A stretch of DNA of 35,053 bases from the NCBI RefSeq assembly GCF_024295805.1, contig NZ_JANCLX010000026.1, forward strand, positions 73,983 through 109,035. Reading direction: 5' to 3'. The notes under the pieces are model-generated. The model was not told where the DNA came from. It was given only the letters and a program-made list of their open reading frames with translations, and did no database searches. The DNA comes from Streptomyces cucumeris (GTDB taxonomy: Bacteria; Actinomycetota; Actinomycetes; Streptomycetales; Streptomycetaceae). Position numbers and translations under genes: made by a program. Numbering within the stretch: the stretch's first letter is position 1; every line of letters begins with the position of its first letter. Below, piece by piece: positions 16,486 to 23,229 of this stretch.

Positions 16486-17592
16486 ATGACGCAATACATA
16501 CAGGATCCAGCATTCTGGGCCCTGATCGCAGGCACGCCTCTCGCCGCAACTGCCATATTCCGCGGGCGAAAGACGCAGGCGAAACTGCGTTCCGAGAAAG
16601 CGGAAGCAGAAAACCGCTACACAGACCTCGAGAACCAGTACTCCGCTGCGGTCCAGGAGGCTCAGGTCCGCGCGGAGGAGGCCACCAAGAGTGCGCTGAA
16701 GTCCGCCATGCGAACACTTCAGGGTCTCGCCAACGAACAGCAGCTGGCGATTTCCAAACTCCAGGACAGATACGGCGAGCATCATATTCTCCAGGATCTG
16801 CTGGAGATCGACCATATGAACTCGCAGTTCGGTCGGCGCGCCCAGTCCATCGCCGTTCTCTGTGACGGGTGGCTCGGCCGTCAGCGGGCCGTCGCCTCGG
16901 TCTATGACGTGGTGCGCAGCGCCAAGGGCCGCATCCGCCACTACACACGTGTCGAAATCCGTTCCCAGAGCAATTTCGCGCTCACCAGCCGGGCCGTCGA
17001 ACCGGTCGCGCTGGCACTTGCCGAACTGCTGGACAACGCCACGAGCTACTCGGCGCCGGATTCTCCGATCGACATCACCATCCGCACCGTTCCCAAGGGC
17101 GTCTGCATCATCATCGACGACGCCGGTGTCGGTATGAACGAGGAGGAGAAGAACCGGGCCGATCAGCTCCTGTCCGCACAGCGCGCGACCGGTGTCACCG
17201 GACTGGGGAACCCTCCGCAGTTCGGTTTCGCGGTGATCGGTGTGCTGGCCGCCCGGTACGGCTTCAACGTGTCCGTCGATTCGGCCTCGCCCTACGGCGG
17301 TGTGCGCGCGGTTGTGCTTCTCCCCGAGGACCTGCTGACCAATATGCCCGAGCCGGAAGAACAGCCGGTGTCCCGTACGCCCGCCGCAGCCGTGCCCGAG
17401 GAGCCCGGTTCGACCGCCGGGGGTCTGCCGAAACGTCGCCGTAAGGGATCGATCTCCATCGTGCCGCAAGCGGATACCACCGCGCCCGTCCGGTCGAGCG
17501 AGGAAACCGCTTCGATCATGGGTGCTTTCCAGCGCGGTACGCAGTCCGGTCGCTCCGCAAATCCGAACAGGGAAGGGCATGATCCGCAGTGA
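16486..17592 (+). CDS. cvnA: CvnA-type sensor histidine-kinase-like ATPase (conservon)
   Basis: 368-residue first protein of the conservon. Conservons encode a membrane-associated complex likened to eukaryotic GPCR signalling: CvnA as sensor, CvnB/CvnC as regulators, CvnD as GTPase. One N-terminal hydrophobic segment (FWALIAGTPLAATAIF, residues ~10-25) probably anchors it. A coiled-coil-like region follows (about 30-90), then a dimerisation-like helix (LLEIDHMNSQFGRRAQS). The HATPase domain has the N box LAELLDNATSYSAP and G1 box DDAGVGMNEEE. It lacks the long extracellular nitrate-sensor-type domain of larger CvnA proteins. The C-terminus is Pro/Arg-rich and unstructured. I chose the ATG at 16486 (MTQYIQDP); only a weak AGAGAG RBS precedes it. 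The stop overlaps cvnB by 4 nt (GTGA). Confidence 0.92.
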   Translation: MTQYIQDPAFWALIAGTPLAATAIFRGRKTQAKLRSEKAEAENRYTDLENQYSAAVQEAQVRAEEATKSALKSAMRTLQGLANEQQLAISKLQDRYGEHHILQDLLEIDHMNSQFGRRAQSIAVLCDGWLGRQRAVASVYDVVRSAKGRIRHYTRVEIRSQSNFALTSRAVEPVALALAELLDNATSYSAPDSPIDITIRTVPKGVCIIIDDAGVGMNEEEKNRADQLLSAQRATGVTGLGNPPQFGFAVIGVLAARYGFNVSVDSASPYGGVRAVVLLPEDLLTNMPEPEEQPVSRTPAAAVPEEPGSTAGGLPKRRRKGSISIVPQADTTAPVRSSEETASIMGAFQRGTQSGRSANPNREGHDPQ

Positions 17593-17990
17593 ACAACGAC
17601 CTGTCCTGGATGCTTGACAGCGCCCTGGAAGTGCCTGGTGCACGTCATGCGCTCCTGGTCTCCGCCGACGGTCTGCTGATGGCCCGTTCGCAGGAGGTCC
17701 GGAAGGACGAGGCCGACACCGTGGCCGCCGCCATGAGCGGTATCCAGTCGCTGAGTCGCACCATGGGCGGTTTCTGCGGTGATCCGCAGATGACCTGGCG
17801 GCAGACCCTGGTCGAGTTCGACGGTGGCTGGGTCTTCCTCATCTCCGCCGGTGAGGGCGCGTATCTGGCGGTCTCGTCCGCCCCCGATGTCGACATGGCC
17901 GACATCACCTTCCGGATGCAGCAGCTCGTCGGGCAGCTCGGCAAGGTACTGACCACTCCGCCTCGCGAAAACACGAGTATCCAGGCATGA
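17589..17990 (+). CDS. cvnB: CvnB roadblock/LC7 domain protein (conservon)
   Basis: 133-residue roadblock/LC7 fold protein. In conservons and MglB-like systems such proteins bind small GTPases, often acting as GTPase-activating or scaffold dimers. Family features are visible: LSWMLDSALEVPGARHALLVSADGLLMA (start of fold), DTVAAAMSGIQSLSRTMG, and a C-terminal ITFRMQQLVGQLGKVLTT helix. The GTG start overlaps the cvnA stop (GTGA), and its own stop overlaps the cvnC start (ATGA), so the three genes are translationally coupled. No signal peptide or membrane helix. Expected partner: CvnD encoded 340 bp downstream. Confidence 0.93.
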   Translation: MNNDLSWMLDSALEVPGARHALLVSADGLLMARSQEVRKDEADTVAAAMSGIQSLSRTMGGFCGDPQMTWRQTLVEFDGGWVFLISAGEGAYLAVSSAPDVDMADITFRMQQLVGQLGKVLTTPPRENTSIQA

Positions 17991-18358
17991 CGGCGCCAGA
18001 AGAGCAGGAGCCCGAGTCGGCCCAATTAGTACGGCCGTACGTCATCACCAACGGCCGCGGCCGGCTGGACAACGATCAGTTCAACCTGATCACTCTGGTC
18101 ACCGCGTCCGACCAGGTCCGTCCGGGCCATCTCGACCCCGAGAAACGCCGCCTGCTGGACCTGTGCGCAGGGGGCTATCTCTCGGTCGCCGAGATCGCCG
18201 GGCATATGGGACTTCCGATCGGCATCGTCAAGATCCTGCTGTCGGATCTGTCCGCGGACGGCTATCTCCTGACCAGGGCCCCGGCCCCGCCCGCCCAGCT
18301 TGTCGATGTTTCGCTCCTTCAGGAGGTACTGGATGGGCTCCAGGCCCGTTTCGGATGA
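17987..18358 (+). CDS. cvnC: CvnC DUF742 protein with an in-frame TTA codon (conservon)
   Basis: 123-residue DUF742 protein, a winged-helix-like domain of unknown biochemical role in conservons. Typical elements are LVRPYVITNGRG near the N-terminus, LDLCAGGYLSVAEIAGHMGLPIGIVKILLSDLSADGYL (helix-turn-helix-like, about 55-95) and a C-terminal LLQEVLDGLQARF helix. Codon 14 is TTA (18026-18028), read only by the bldA tRNA, so translation of cvnC, and by coupling perhaps of cvnD, should be low until bldA tRNA is mature and abundant. The ATG overlaps the cvnB stop (ATGA). The gene overlaps cvnD by 26 nt. Confidence 0.93.
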   Translation: MTAPEEQEPESAQLVRPYVITNGRGRLDNDQFNLITLVTASDQVRPGHLDPEKRRLLDLCAGGYLSVAEIAGHMGLPIGIVKILLSDLSADGYLLTRAPAPPAQLVDVSLLQEVLDGLQARFG

Positions 18359-18923
18359 TGACGTCTATCTCGCCGACGAGGTGCAGATCGCGGCCAAGAT
18401 CCTGGTCGTGGGGCATTTCGCGGTCGGCAAGACGACCTTCATCGGCACCATGTCCGAGATTCCTCCGCTGCGCACCGAAGAGCGCATGACGCAGGCGGGT
18501 GCCCATGTGGACGACCTCATGGGCACCCGGGGCAAGACGACCACCACCGTGGCCATGGACTTCGGCCGGCTCACCCTCAGCGAGCGGCTGGTCCTCTATC
18601 TCTTCGGAACACCGGGGCAGGAGCGCTTCGTCCAGGTGTGGGAGGACATGACGCGGGGTGCGCTCGGGGCGCTGATCCTGGTCGATCCGGAACGGCTGAA
18701 GGAATCGTTCCCCGTGATCGACCTGGTGGAACAGTACGGCCTGCCCTATGCGATTTCCGTCAACCACTTCGACGGCACTCCGGTCCGCCCCGACAGGGAA
18801 CTGCGTGAGGCGCTGGACCTGTTGCCGGAGACACCCATCGTCACCTGTGACGCACGTGACGAGAAGTCATCGGCCAACGCGCTGATGGCCCTTGTCCGCT
18901 ATCTACAGGAACGTTCTCGCTAG
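18333..18923 (+). CDS. cvnD: CvnD small GTPase (conservon)
   Basis: 196-residue Ras/MglA-like GTPase. The P-loop (G1) is GHFAVGKTT. The switch region has TRGKTTTTVAMDFG. The G3-equivalent is LFGTPGQERF, in which the usual DxxG aspartate is replaced by Phe, a feature I recall as general to CvnD proteins. The G4-equivalent is SVNHFDG rather than NKxD. It should cycle between GTP and GDP under control of CvnB/CvnA. I chose the ATG at 18333 because AGGAGG (18320-18325) lies 7 nt upstream; this places the start inside cvnC. It is followed after only 8 nt by the CYP157-type gene, so a five-gene operon is likely. Confidence 0.93.
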   Translation: MGSRPVSDDDVYLADEVQIAAKILVVGHFAVGKTTFIGTMSEIPPLRTEERMTQAGAHVDDLMGTRGKTTTTVAMDFGRLTLSERLVLYLFGTPGQERFVQVWEDMTRGALGALILVDPERLKESFPVIDLVEQYGLPYAISVNHFDGTPVRPDRELREALDLLPETPIVTCDARDEKSSANALMALVRYLQERSR

Positions 18924-18931
18924 GAGCAAGT

Positions 18932-20284
18932 ATGGACACTCAATCGGACTTCACGGCACCGCCCCCCGGCTGCCCCGCCCACCACACCGGCGAGCGGGTC
19001 CCGCTGTACGGGCCGGAGTTCGCGGCCGATCCGGGTGCCTTTTACGCGCATCTGCGCAAGTACGGGCCGGTCGCACCGGTCGAGCTGTCCCCCGGCGTGG
19101 ACGCCATGCTCGTCACGGACTACTCGGCCGCGCTCCAACTGCTCCAGAACCCCGACACCTTCCGGAAGGACGCGCGCCGCTGGCGTGAGTTCAACGAGGG
19201 CCGGGTCAGCCGGGACAATCCGGTGGTGCCGCTGCTGGAGTACCGGCCGAACTGCATGTTCAGCGATGGCGCGGAGCATATGCGGCTGCGCCAGGCGGTG
19301 ACCGACAGCCTGGCCCGGGTGGACTCCCACCGGCTGAGCCGCCATGTCGACCGTGTCGCCACCTACCTGATCGACCAGTTCATATCCCGCGGCTCGGTCG
19401 ATCTGCTCAACGACTACGCCAAGCTGCTGCCGCTCTTCGTCTTCAACGAGCTCTTCGGCTGCCCGGCGGAAATCGGCGACCGAGTCATCTTCGGCATCTC
19501 CGGAATCTTCGACGGGGTCAACGCCGAGAAGGCGAACGAAGTCCTGACGCAGAGCGTCATCGAATTGGTCGCGCTCAAGCGCCGCCAGCCCGGGGAGGAT
19601 GTCACTTCCTGGCTTATGCAGCACCATGCCCAGCTTACCGATGAAGAGCTGGCGCATCAGCTCGTCCTGCTGCTGGGAGCCGGTGCGGAACCGCAGCGGA
19701 ATCTCATCGCCAACGCGCTGCTGCTCCTGCTTGCGGATGAGCGTTACGCGGGCGGCGGCATGCTGGTCGAGGACGCCATGGACGAGGTGCTGTGGAACAG
19801 CCCGCCGATGTCCAATTACGCCCCGCATTACCCGGTATCGGATGTGGACTTCGCCGGGACCCAGCTCCGCGCGGGTGACCTCGTGCTGGTGAGCATCGCG
19901 GCCGCGAATACCGATCCGAGTCTCTCCGCCTCCCGCCAGGTGCTCAGTAAGCGAGCCCATCTGGCCTGGAGCGCGGGACCGCATGCCTGCCCGGCCAAGG
20001 ACCCCGCTCAGCTCATCGGCCTGGTCGCCATCGAGAAACTCCTCAACCGGATGCCCGATATCGAGCTGGCGGTTCCCGAGTCGAGCCTGACATGGCGCCC
20101 GGGGCCGTTCAACCGTGGGCTGTCCACCCTGCCTGCCCGTTTCACCCCCGTTGCGGCGGATAAGCAGGCGCATATGCCTTCTGCACATGAAACCACCGCG
20201 GTGAACGAATCCCATGGCCATCACCGGAACAAGCCCGAAAAGGGCGGCTTGTGGAGCTCCTTCCTGGCCTGGTGGCGTGTATGA
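18932..20284 (+). CDS. CYP157-type cytochrome P450 of the conservon operon, lacking ExxR
   Basis: 450-residue P450 downstream of cvnABCD. The haem loop is SAGPHACPAK with Cys353. The K-helix motif that is ExxR in nearly all P450s reads E285-V-L-W288, and the I-helix oxygen-activation site reads GAGAEPQRN (249-257), with no Thr. Loss of the Arg is a published trait of CYP157 proteins encoded in conservons. Catalysis is therefore uncertain; a sensory or haem-binding role within the Cvn complex is an alternative. An unusual C-terminal extension (about residues 404-450) is His/Lys/Glu-rich and ends in GLWSSFLAWWRV, which looks amphipathic and could bind membrane or partner proteins. AGGAGC precedes the ATG at 18932, 8 nt past the cvnD stop. 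Confidence 0.93.
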   Translation: MDTQSDFTAPPPGCPAHHTGERVPLYGPEFAADPGAFYAHLRKYGPVAPVELSPGVDAMLVTDYSAALQLLQNPDTFRKDARRWREFNEGRVSRDNPVVPLLEYRPNCMFSDGAEHMRLRQAVTDSLARVDSHRLSRHVDRVATYLIDQFISRGSVDLLNDYAKLLPLFVFNELFGCPAEIGDRVIFGISGIFDGVNAEKANEVLTQSVIELVALKRRQPGEDVTSWLMQHHAQLTDEELAHQLVLLLGAGAEPQRNLIANALLLLLADERYAGGGMLVEDAMDEVLWNSPPMSNYAPHYPVSDVDFAGTQLRAGDLVLVSIAAANTDPSLSASRQVLSKRAHLAWSAGPHACPAKDPAQLIGLVAIEKLLNRMPDIELAVPESSLTWRPGPFNRGLSTLPARFTPVAADKQAHMPSAHETTAVNESHGHHRNKPEKGGLWSSFLAWWRV

Positions 20285-20388
20285 CCCACACCACACGGTG
20301 ACACTGTTTCAAACTGCATGAATGTTCAAACGGTCGGGTATGCCATAGCGCGGAATTCATGTTGGCCGAAATCCCATAAGGAGCTGTC

Positions 20389-20580
20389 GTGGGGCCTGTC
20401 GCCGTCGGCAACACCATCGATCGACGCCGTTCTGTGCTTTCACTCATATCCCGGCCGAGCGCACTCGATAATCGAACTGCCATTCCATCCATATCCCCCT
20501 CCATACCGGGGGAGGCGCCACCCGATACGAACACGGGTGCGATAGGGATGGCCGGAGCTCACCCCCACACCGCATCGTGA
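20389..20580 (+). CDS. 63-codon leader ORF coupled to the prenyltransferase gene
   Basis: Small ORF with GTG start at 20389 and a good RBS, AAGGAG at 20378-20383, 5 nt upstream. Its TGA stop (20578-20580) overlaps the GTG start of the prenyltransferase (20577) in a GTGA arrangement. The prenyltransferase itself has no usable RBS, so this ORF probably delivers ribosomes to it. The peptide (starting MGPVAVGNTIDRRRS) is Ser/Pro/Ile-rich, has no Trp or Cys, no clear helix or signal peptide, and resembles no family I know. It may be only a translational-coupling leader, or a small functional protein. The codon G/C bias is weaker than in neighbouring genes, which argues for a leader or recent origin. 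The 20285-20388 stretch upstream contains GTTTCAAAC/GTTCAAAC repeats but no clear promoter. Confidence 0.55.
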   Translation: MGPVAVGNTIDRRRSVLSLISRPSALDNRTAIPSISPSIPGEAPPDTNTGAIGMAGAHPHTAS

Positions 20581-21734
20581 ACGCGGCACTTTCCGGATTC
20601 CATCCGGACGGCCACGGAGCATCGCGGGCGCACACCGGACAGCTCGGCGGCTTCGCCGCCGAGCAACTCCTCCGGCTGTGCGAGGTGGTGCGGCTGAGCC
20701 CCACCGACGCGACGGCCTACGCGCAGGTACTGACCGACGCTCTCGGACCGGTGGCCGAACGGCCGTTGGCGCTTCCGCCGCCCGCCCGGAGCTTCCTGTC
20801 CGACGACCACACCCCGGTCGAGTTCTCGCTCGCCTTCCTGCCCGGTACGACCCCGGGGCTGAGGGTGCTGCTGGAACCGGGTTGCGGAAGCGACGACCTG
20901 GTGGAGAACGGCCGGATCGGCCTCGGCTCCATCCGGGCGATGGCGGACCGCTGGGGGTTCTCCACCGGGCAACTCGACCGCCTGGAGGACCTGTTCTTCC
21001 CCGCCTCACCCGAAGGCCCACTGGCCCTGTGGTGCGCGCTGGAGCTGCGCCCCGGCGGCGTACCCCGCGTCAAGGTGTACCTCAACCCCGCCGCGAACGG
21101 CCGGGACCGGACCGCGGATACGGTACGGGAGGCGCTGGCCAGGCTGGGGCACCGCCGGGCGTTCGACGCCCTGCCCCCGGCCGACACCTATCCGTTCCTC
21201 GCCCTGGACCTCGGGGACTGGGACGCGCCGCGGGCGAAGGTCTACCTCACCCACCACGGGCTGTCCGCCGCCGAGGCCGGTGTCCTCCCCCGGATGACAC
21301 CCCATCCGGGCCGGCCGCGGGTCGAGGAGTTCTTCCGCACCGCCGGAGGCTTCGCCGCGGACGGCGCCGGACGGCTGAGCGGACGCCCGGCCCTGTCCTG
21401 CCACTCCTTCACGGAGACGGCGACGGGCCTGCCCAGCGGCTTCACCCTGCACGTTCCCGTCCGCGACTACGTCCGGCACGACGGACAGGCGCGGGAGCGG
21501 GCGGTGGCCGTACTACGGCGCCACGGCATCGACGGCGCCTGGCTGGACCGGGCCCTGTCCGCCGTGACCTCCCGCCGGCTGGAGGACGGCGTGGGCCTGA
21601 TCGCCTATGTGGCACTGGTCCACGAGGGCGACCGGCCACCGCGGGTGACCGTCTACGTCTCCTCGGAGGCGTACGAGGTAAGGCCGCCCCTTGAGGCGCT
21701 TCCGTCCCACGAGTGGGCGGGCGCGGCGCTGTGA
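20577..21734 (+). CDS. ABBA-fold aromatic (tryptophan/indole) prenyltransferase, DMATS/IptA type
   Basis: 385-residue soluble aromatic prenyltransferase of the DMATS/IptA group, which transfers dimethylallyl from DMAPP to the indole ring of tryptophan without a DDxxD motif. Visible family features are TPVEF with Glu82 (the indole NH-binding Glu of DMATS enzymes) and the repeating strand motifs that supply diphosphate-binding Lys/Arg/Tyr: RVLLEPG (96-102), RVKVYLNP (164-171), AKVYLTHHG (220-228), HVPVRDYVRHD (292-302) and RVTVYV (356-361). Length fits bacterial IptA/6-DMATS enzymes (~380). The GTG at 20577 overlaps the stop of the leader ORF and lacks its own RBS. It is followed 48 nt later by a tryptophanase-like gene, which points to prenyl-Trp to prenylindole. 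Regiospecificity (C4-C7) cannot be read from sequence. Confidence 0.9.
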   Translation: MNAALSGFHPDGHGASRAHTGQLGGFAAEQLLRLCEVVRLSPTDATAYAQVLTDALGPVAERPLALPPPARSFLSDDHTPVEFSLAFLPGTTPGLRVLLEPGCGSDDLVENGRIGLGSIRAMADRWGFSTGQLDRLEDLFFPASPEGPLALWCALELRPGGVPRVKVYLNPAANGRDRTADTVREALARLGHRRAFDALPPADTYPFLALDLGDWDAPRAKVYLTHHGLSAAEAGVLPRMTPHPGRPRVEEFFRTAGGFAADGAGRLSGRPALSCHSFTETATGLPSGFTLHVPVRDYVRHDGQARERAVAVLRRHGIDGAWLDRALSAVTSRRLEDGVGLIAYVALVHEGDRPPRVTVYVSSEAYEVRPPLEALPSHEWAGAAL

Positions 21735-21782
21735 CACAGCACCAGGACAGAGAGCACGAGAAGGACAGGAGCAACGGTCAGC

Positions 21783-23156
21783 GTGGAACCGTACCGGATC
21801 AAGGTCGTCGAACCCATCCCCCGCACCACCCGTGAGCAGCGCGAGGCCGCGCTGAAGCGCGTCAACTACAACCTCTTCGACCTGCGCGCCGACGAGGTGA
21901 CCATCGATCTGCTCACCGACTCGGGCACCGGTGCGCTGTCCGCCGCGCAGCTCGCCGCGGGCATGGCTGGGGACGAGTCCTACTCGGGCTCCCGCTCGTT
22001 CTACCGGTTCCACGAGACCGTCACCGAACTGACCGGCTACGCCCATGTGCTGCCCGCCCATCAGGGCCGGGCGGCCGAGCGCGTGCTGTTCTCGTCGCTG
22101 CTGGAGCCGGGCTCCATCGTCCTGTCGAACACGCACTTCGACACCACGCGCGCCAATGTGGAGCTCAACCGGTGCGAGGCCCGGGACCTGCCGTGTCCCG
22201 AGGCCAAGAACCTCGACAGCACCGAGCCGTTCAAGGGCAACATCGACCTGAACGAGCTGAACCGCCAGCTCACCGGGCCGGATGCGGCCCGGATCGCCGT
22301 GGTGGTCATGACCATCACCAACAACGGCGGCGGCGGTCAGCCCGTCTCCATGGACAACCTCAAGCGGACCGCGGCGCTCTGCCGCCAGTACGGCGTACCG
22401 CTGTTCCTGGACGCCGCCCGGTTCGCCGAGAACGCCTGGCTGGTGACCCGCCACGAGGAGGGCTACCGCGACCGCACCCCGCGCCAGGTCGCCGAGGAAG
22501 CGTTCCGCCTGGCGGATGGCTGCATGATGAGCGCCAAGAAGGACGGCATCGTCCACATCGGCGGTTTCATCGGGATGAACGACCCCGAGCTCGCCCAGCG
22601 GTGCGAACTGCTCCTCATAGCCACCGAGGGGTTCGCGACCTACGGCGGTCTGGCCGGCCGGGATCTCGACATGATGGCCCAGGGGCTCTCCGAGGTGACC
22701 GAGCCCGCCTACCTGGCCGAACGGGCCGATATCGCCGGGCATCTCGCCCACCGGGTGCGCTCCGCGGGCGTCGACATCCTCGAACCGCCGGGCCTCCACG
22801 CGCTCTACCTCAACGCCGGGCGGCTGCTGCCGCACATCCCGCCCCACCACTACCCCGGCCATGCCCTCGCCTGCCGGATGTATCTGGAGGGCGGTATCCG
22901 CTCGGCCGAGCTGGGCTCGCTCTACCTCGGCGAGGAGGACGAGGACGGCAACCCGGTCAAGAGCGCGCCCTACGAGCTCGTCCGGCTGGCCCTGCCGCGC
23001 CGGGTCTACACCCGCAGCCACTACGACCACGTCGGCGAGACCCTGGCGAAGATCGCCAAGGAGGCCGACACGGTGCATGGTTTCCGGATCACCGATCAGT
23101 CGCCGATCCTGCGCCACTTCCGCGCCACGCTGGAACCGGTGCCGGTGGCGGGCTGA
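21783..23156 (+). CDS. Tryptophanase / tyrosine phenol-lyase family PLP enzyme
   Basis: 457-residue PLP-dependent beta-eliminating lyase (aminotransferase fold I). Tryptophanase splits L-Trp to indole, pyruvate and ammonia; tyrosine phenol-lyase does the same for Tyr. Motifs: VNYNLFDLRADEVTIDLLTD, YSGSRSFYRF (PLP phosphate and active-site Tyr), FLDAARFAENAW with Asp210 facing the PLP nitrogen, and the Schiff-base lysine in MMSAKKDGIV (Lys253). The C-terminal LALPRRVYTRSHYDHV resembles tyrosine phenol-lyase as much as tryptophanase, so substrate class is not settled. The neighbouring Trp-type prenyltransferase favours a prenylated tryptophan, giving prenylindole. GTG at 21783, AGGAG 11 nt upstream. 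The operon ends at a 17-bp terminator. Confidence 0.92.
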   Translation: MEPYRIKVVEPIPRTTREQREAALKRVNYNLFDLRADEVTIDLLTDSGTGALSAAQLAAGMAGDESYSGSRSFYRFHETVTELTGYAHVLPAHQGRAAERVLFSSLLEPGSIVLSNTHFDTTRANVELNRCEARDLPCPEAKNLDSTEPFKGNIDLNELNRQLTGPDAARIAVVVMTITNNGGGGQPVSMDNLKRTAALCRQYGVPLFLDAARFAENAWLVTRHEEGYRDRTPRQVAEEAFRLADGCMMSAKKDGIVHIGGFIGMNDPELAQRCELLLIATEGFATYGGLAGRDLDMMAQGLSEVTEPAYLAERADIAGHLAHRVRSAGVDILEPPGLHALYLNAGRLLPHIPPHHYPGHALACRMYLEGGIRSAELGSLYLGEEDEDGNPVKSAPYELVRLALPRRVYTRSHYDHVGETLAKIAKEADTVHGFRITDQSPILRHFRATLEPVPVAG

Positions 23157-23174
23157 CACCGCGCCCTGCGACGG

Positions 23175-23214
23175 GACGGGCCCGGCACCGGTGAACCCCG
23201 GTGCCGGGCCCGTC
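23175..23214. terminator. Perfect 17-bp hairpin ending the prenyltransferase operon
   Basis: Arms 23175-23191 and 23198-23214 are exact reverse complements with a 6-nt loop (TGAACC). It lies between the tryptophanase-like gene (+) and mazG (-), so it can terminate both. Confidence 0.9.
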
Positions 23215-23229
23215 GGAGTCGGATCCGGC

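Noticed and set aside
16175..16556. Two small minus-strand ORFs upstream of cvnA
   Set aside because: No RBS, Arg/Pro/Cys-rich composition, and they cross the repeat array and the cvnA start.
19630..19640. Apparent TTA triplets in the CYP157-type gene
   Set aside because: Out of frame: the reading is CTT ACC (Leu-Thr), not TTA.
20318..20545. 75-codon ORF with two Trp residues upstream of the prenyltransferase, considered as a Trp attenuator leader
   Set aside because: No RBS, no Trp-codon cluster and no following terminator/antiterminator pair; the overlapping 20389 ORF has a real RBS and coupling.
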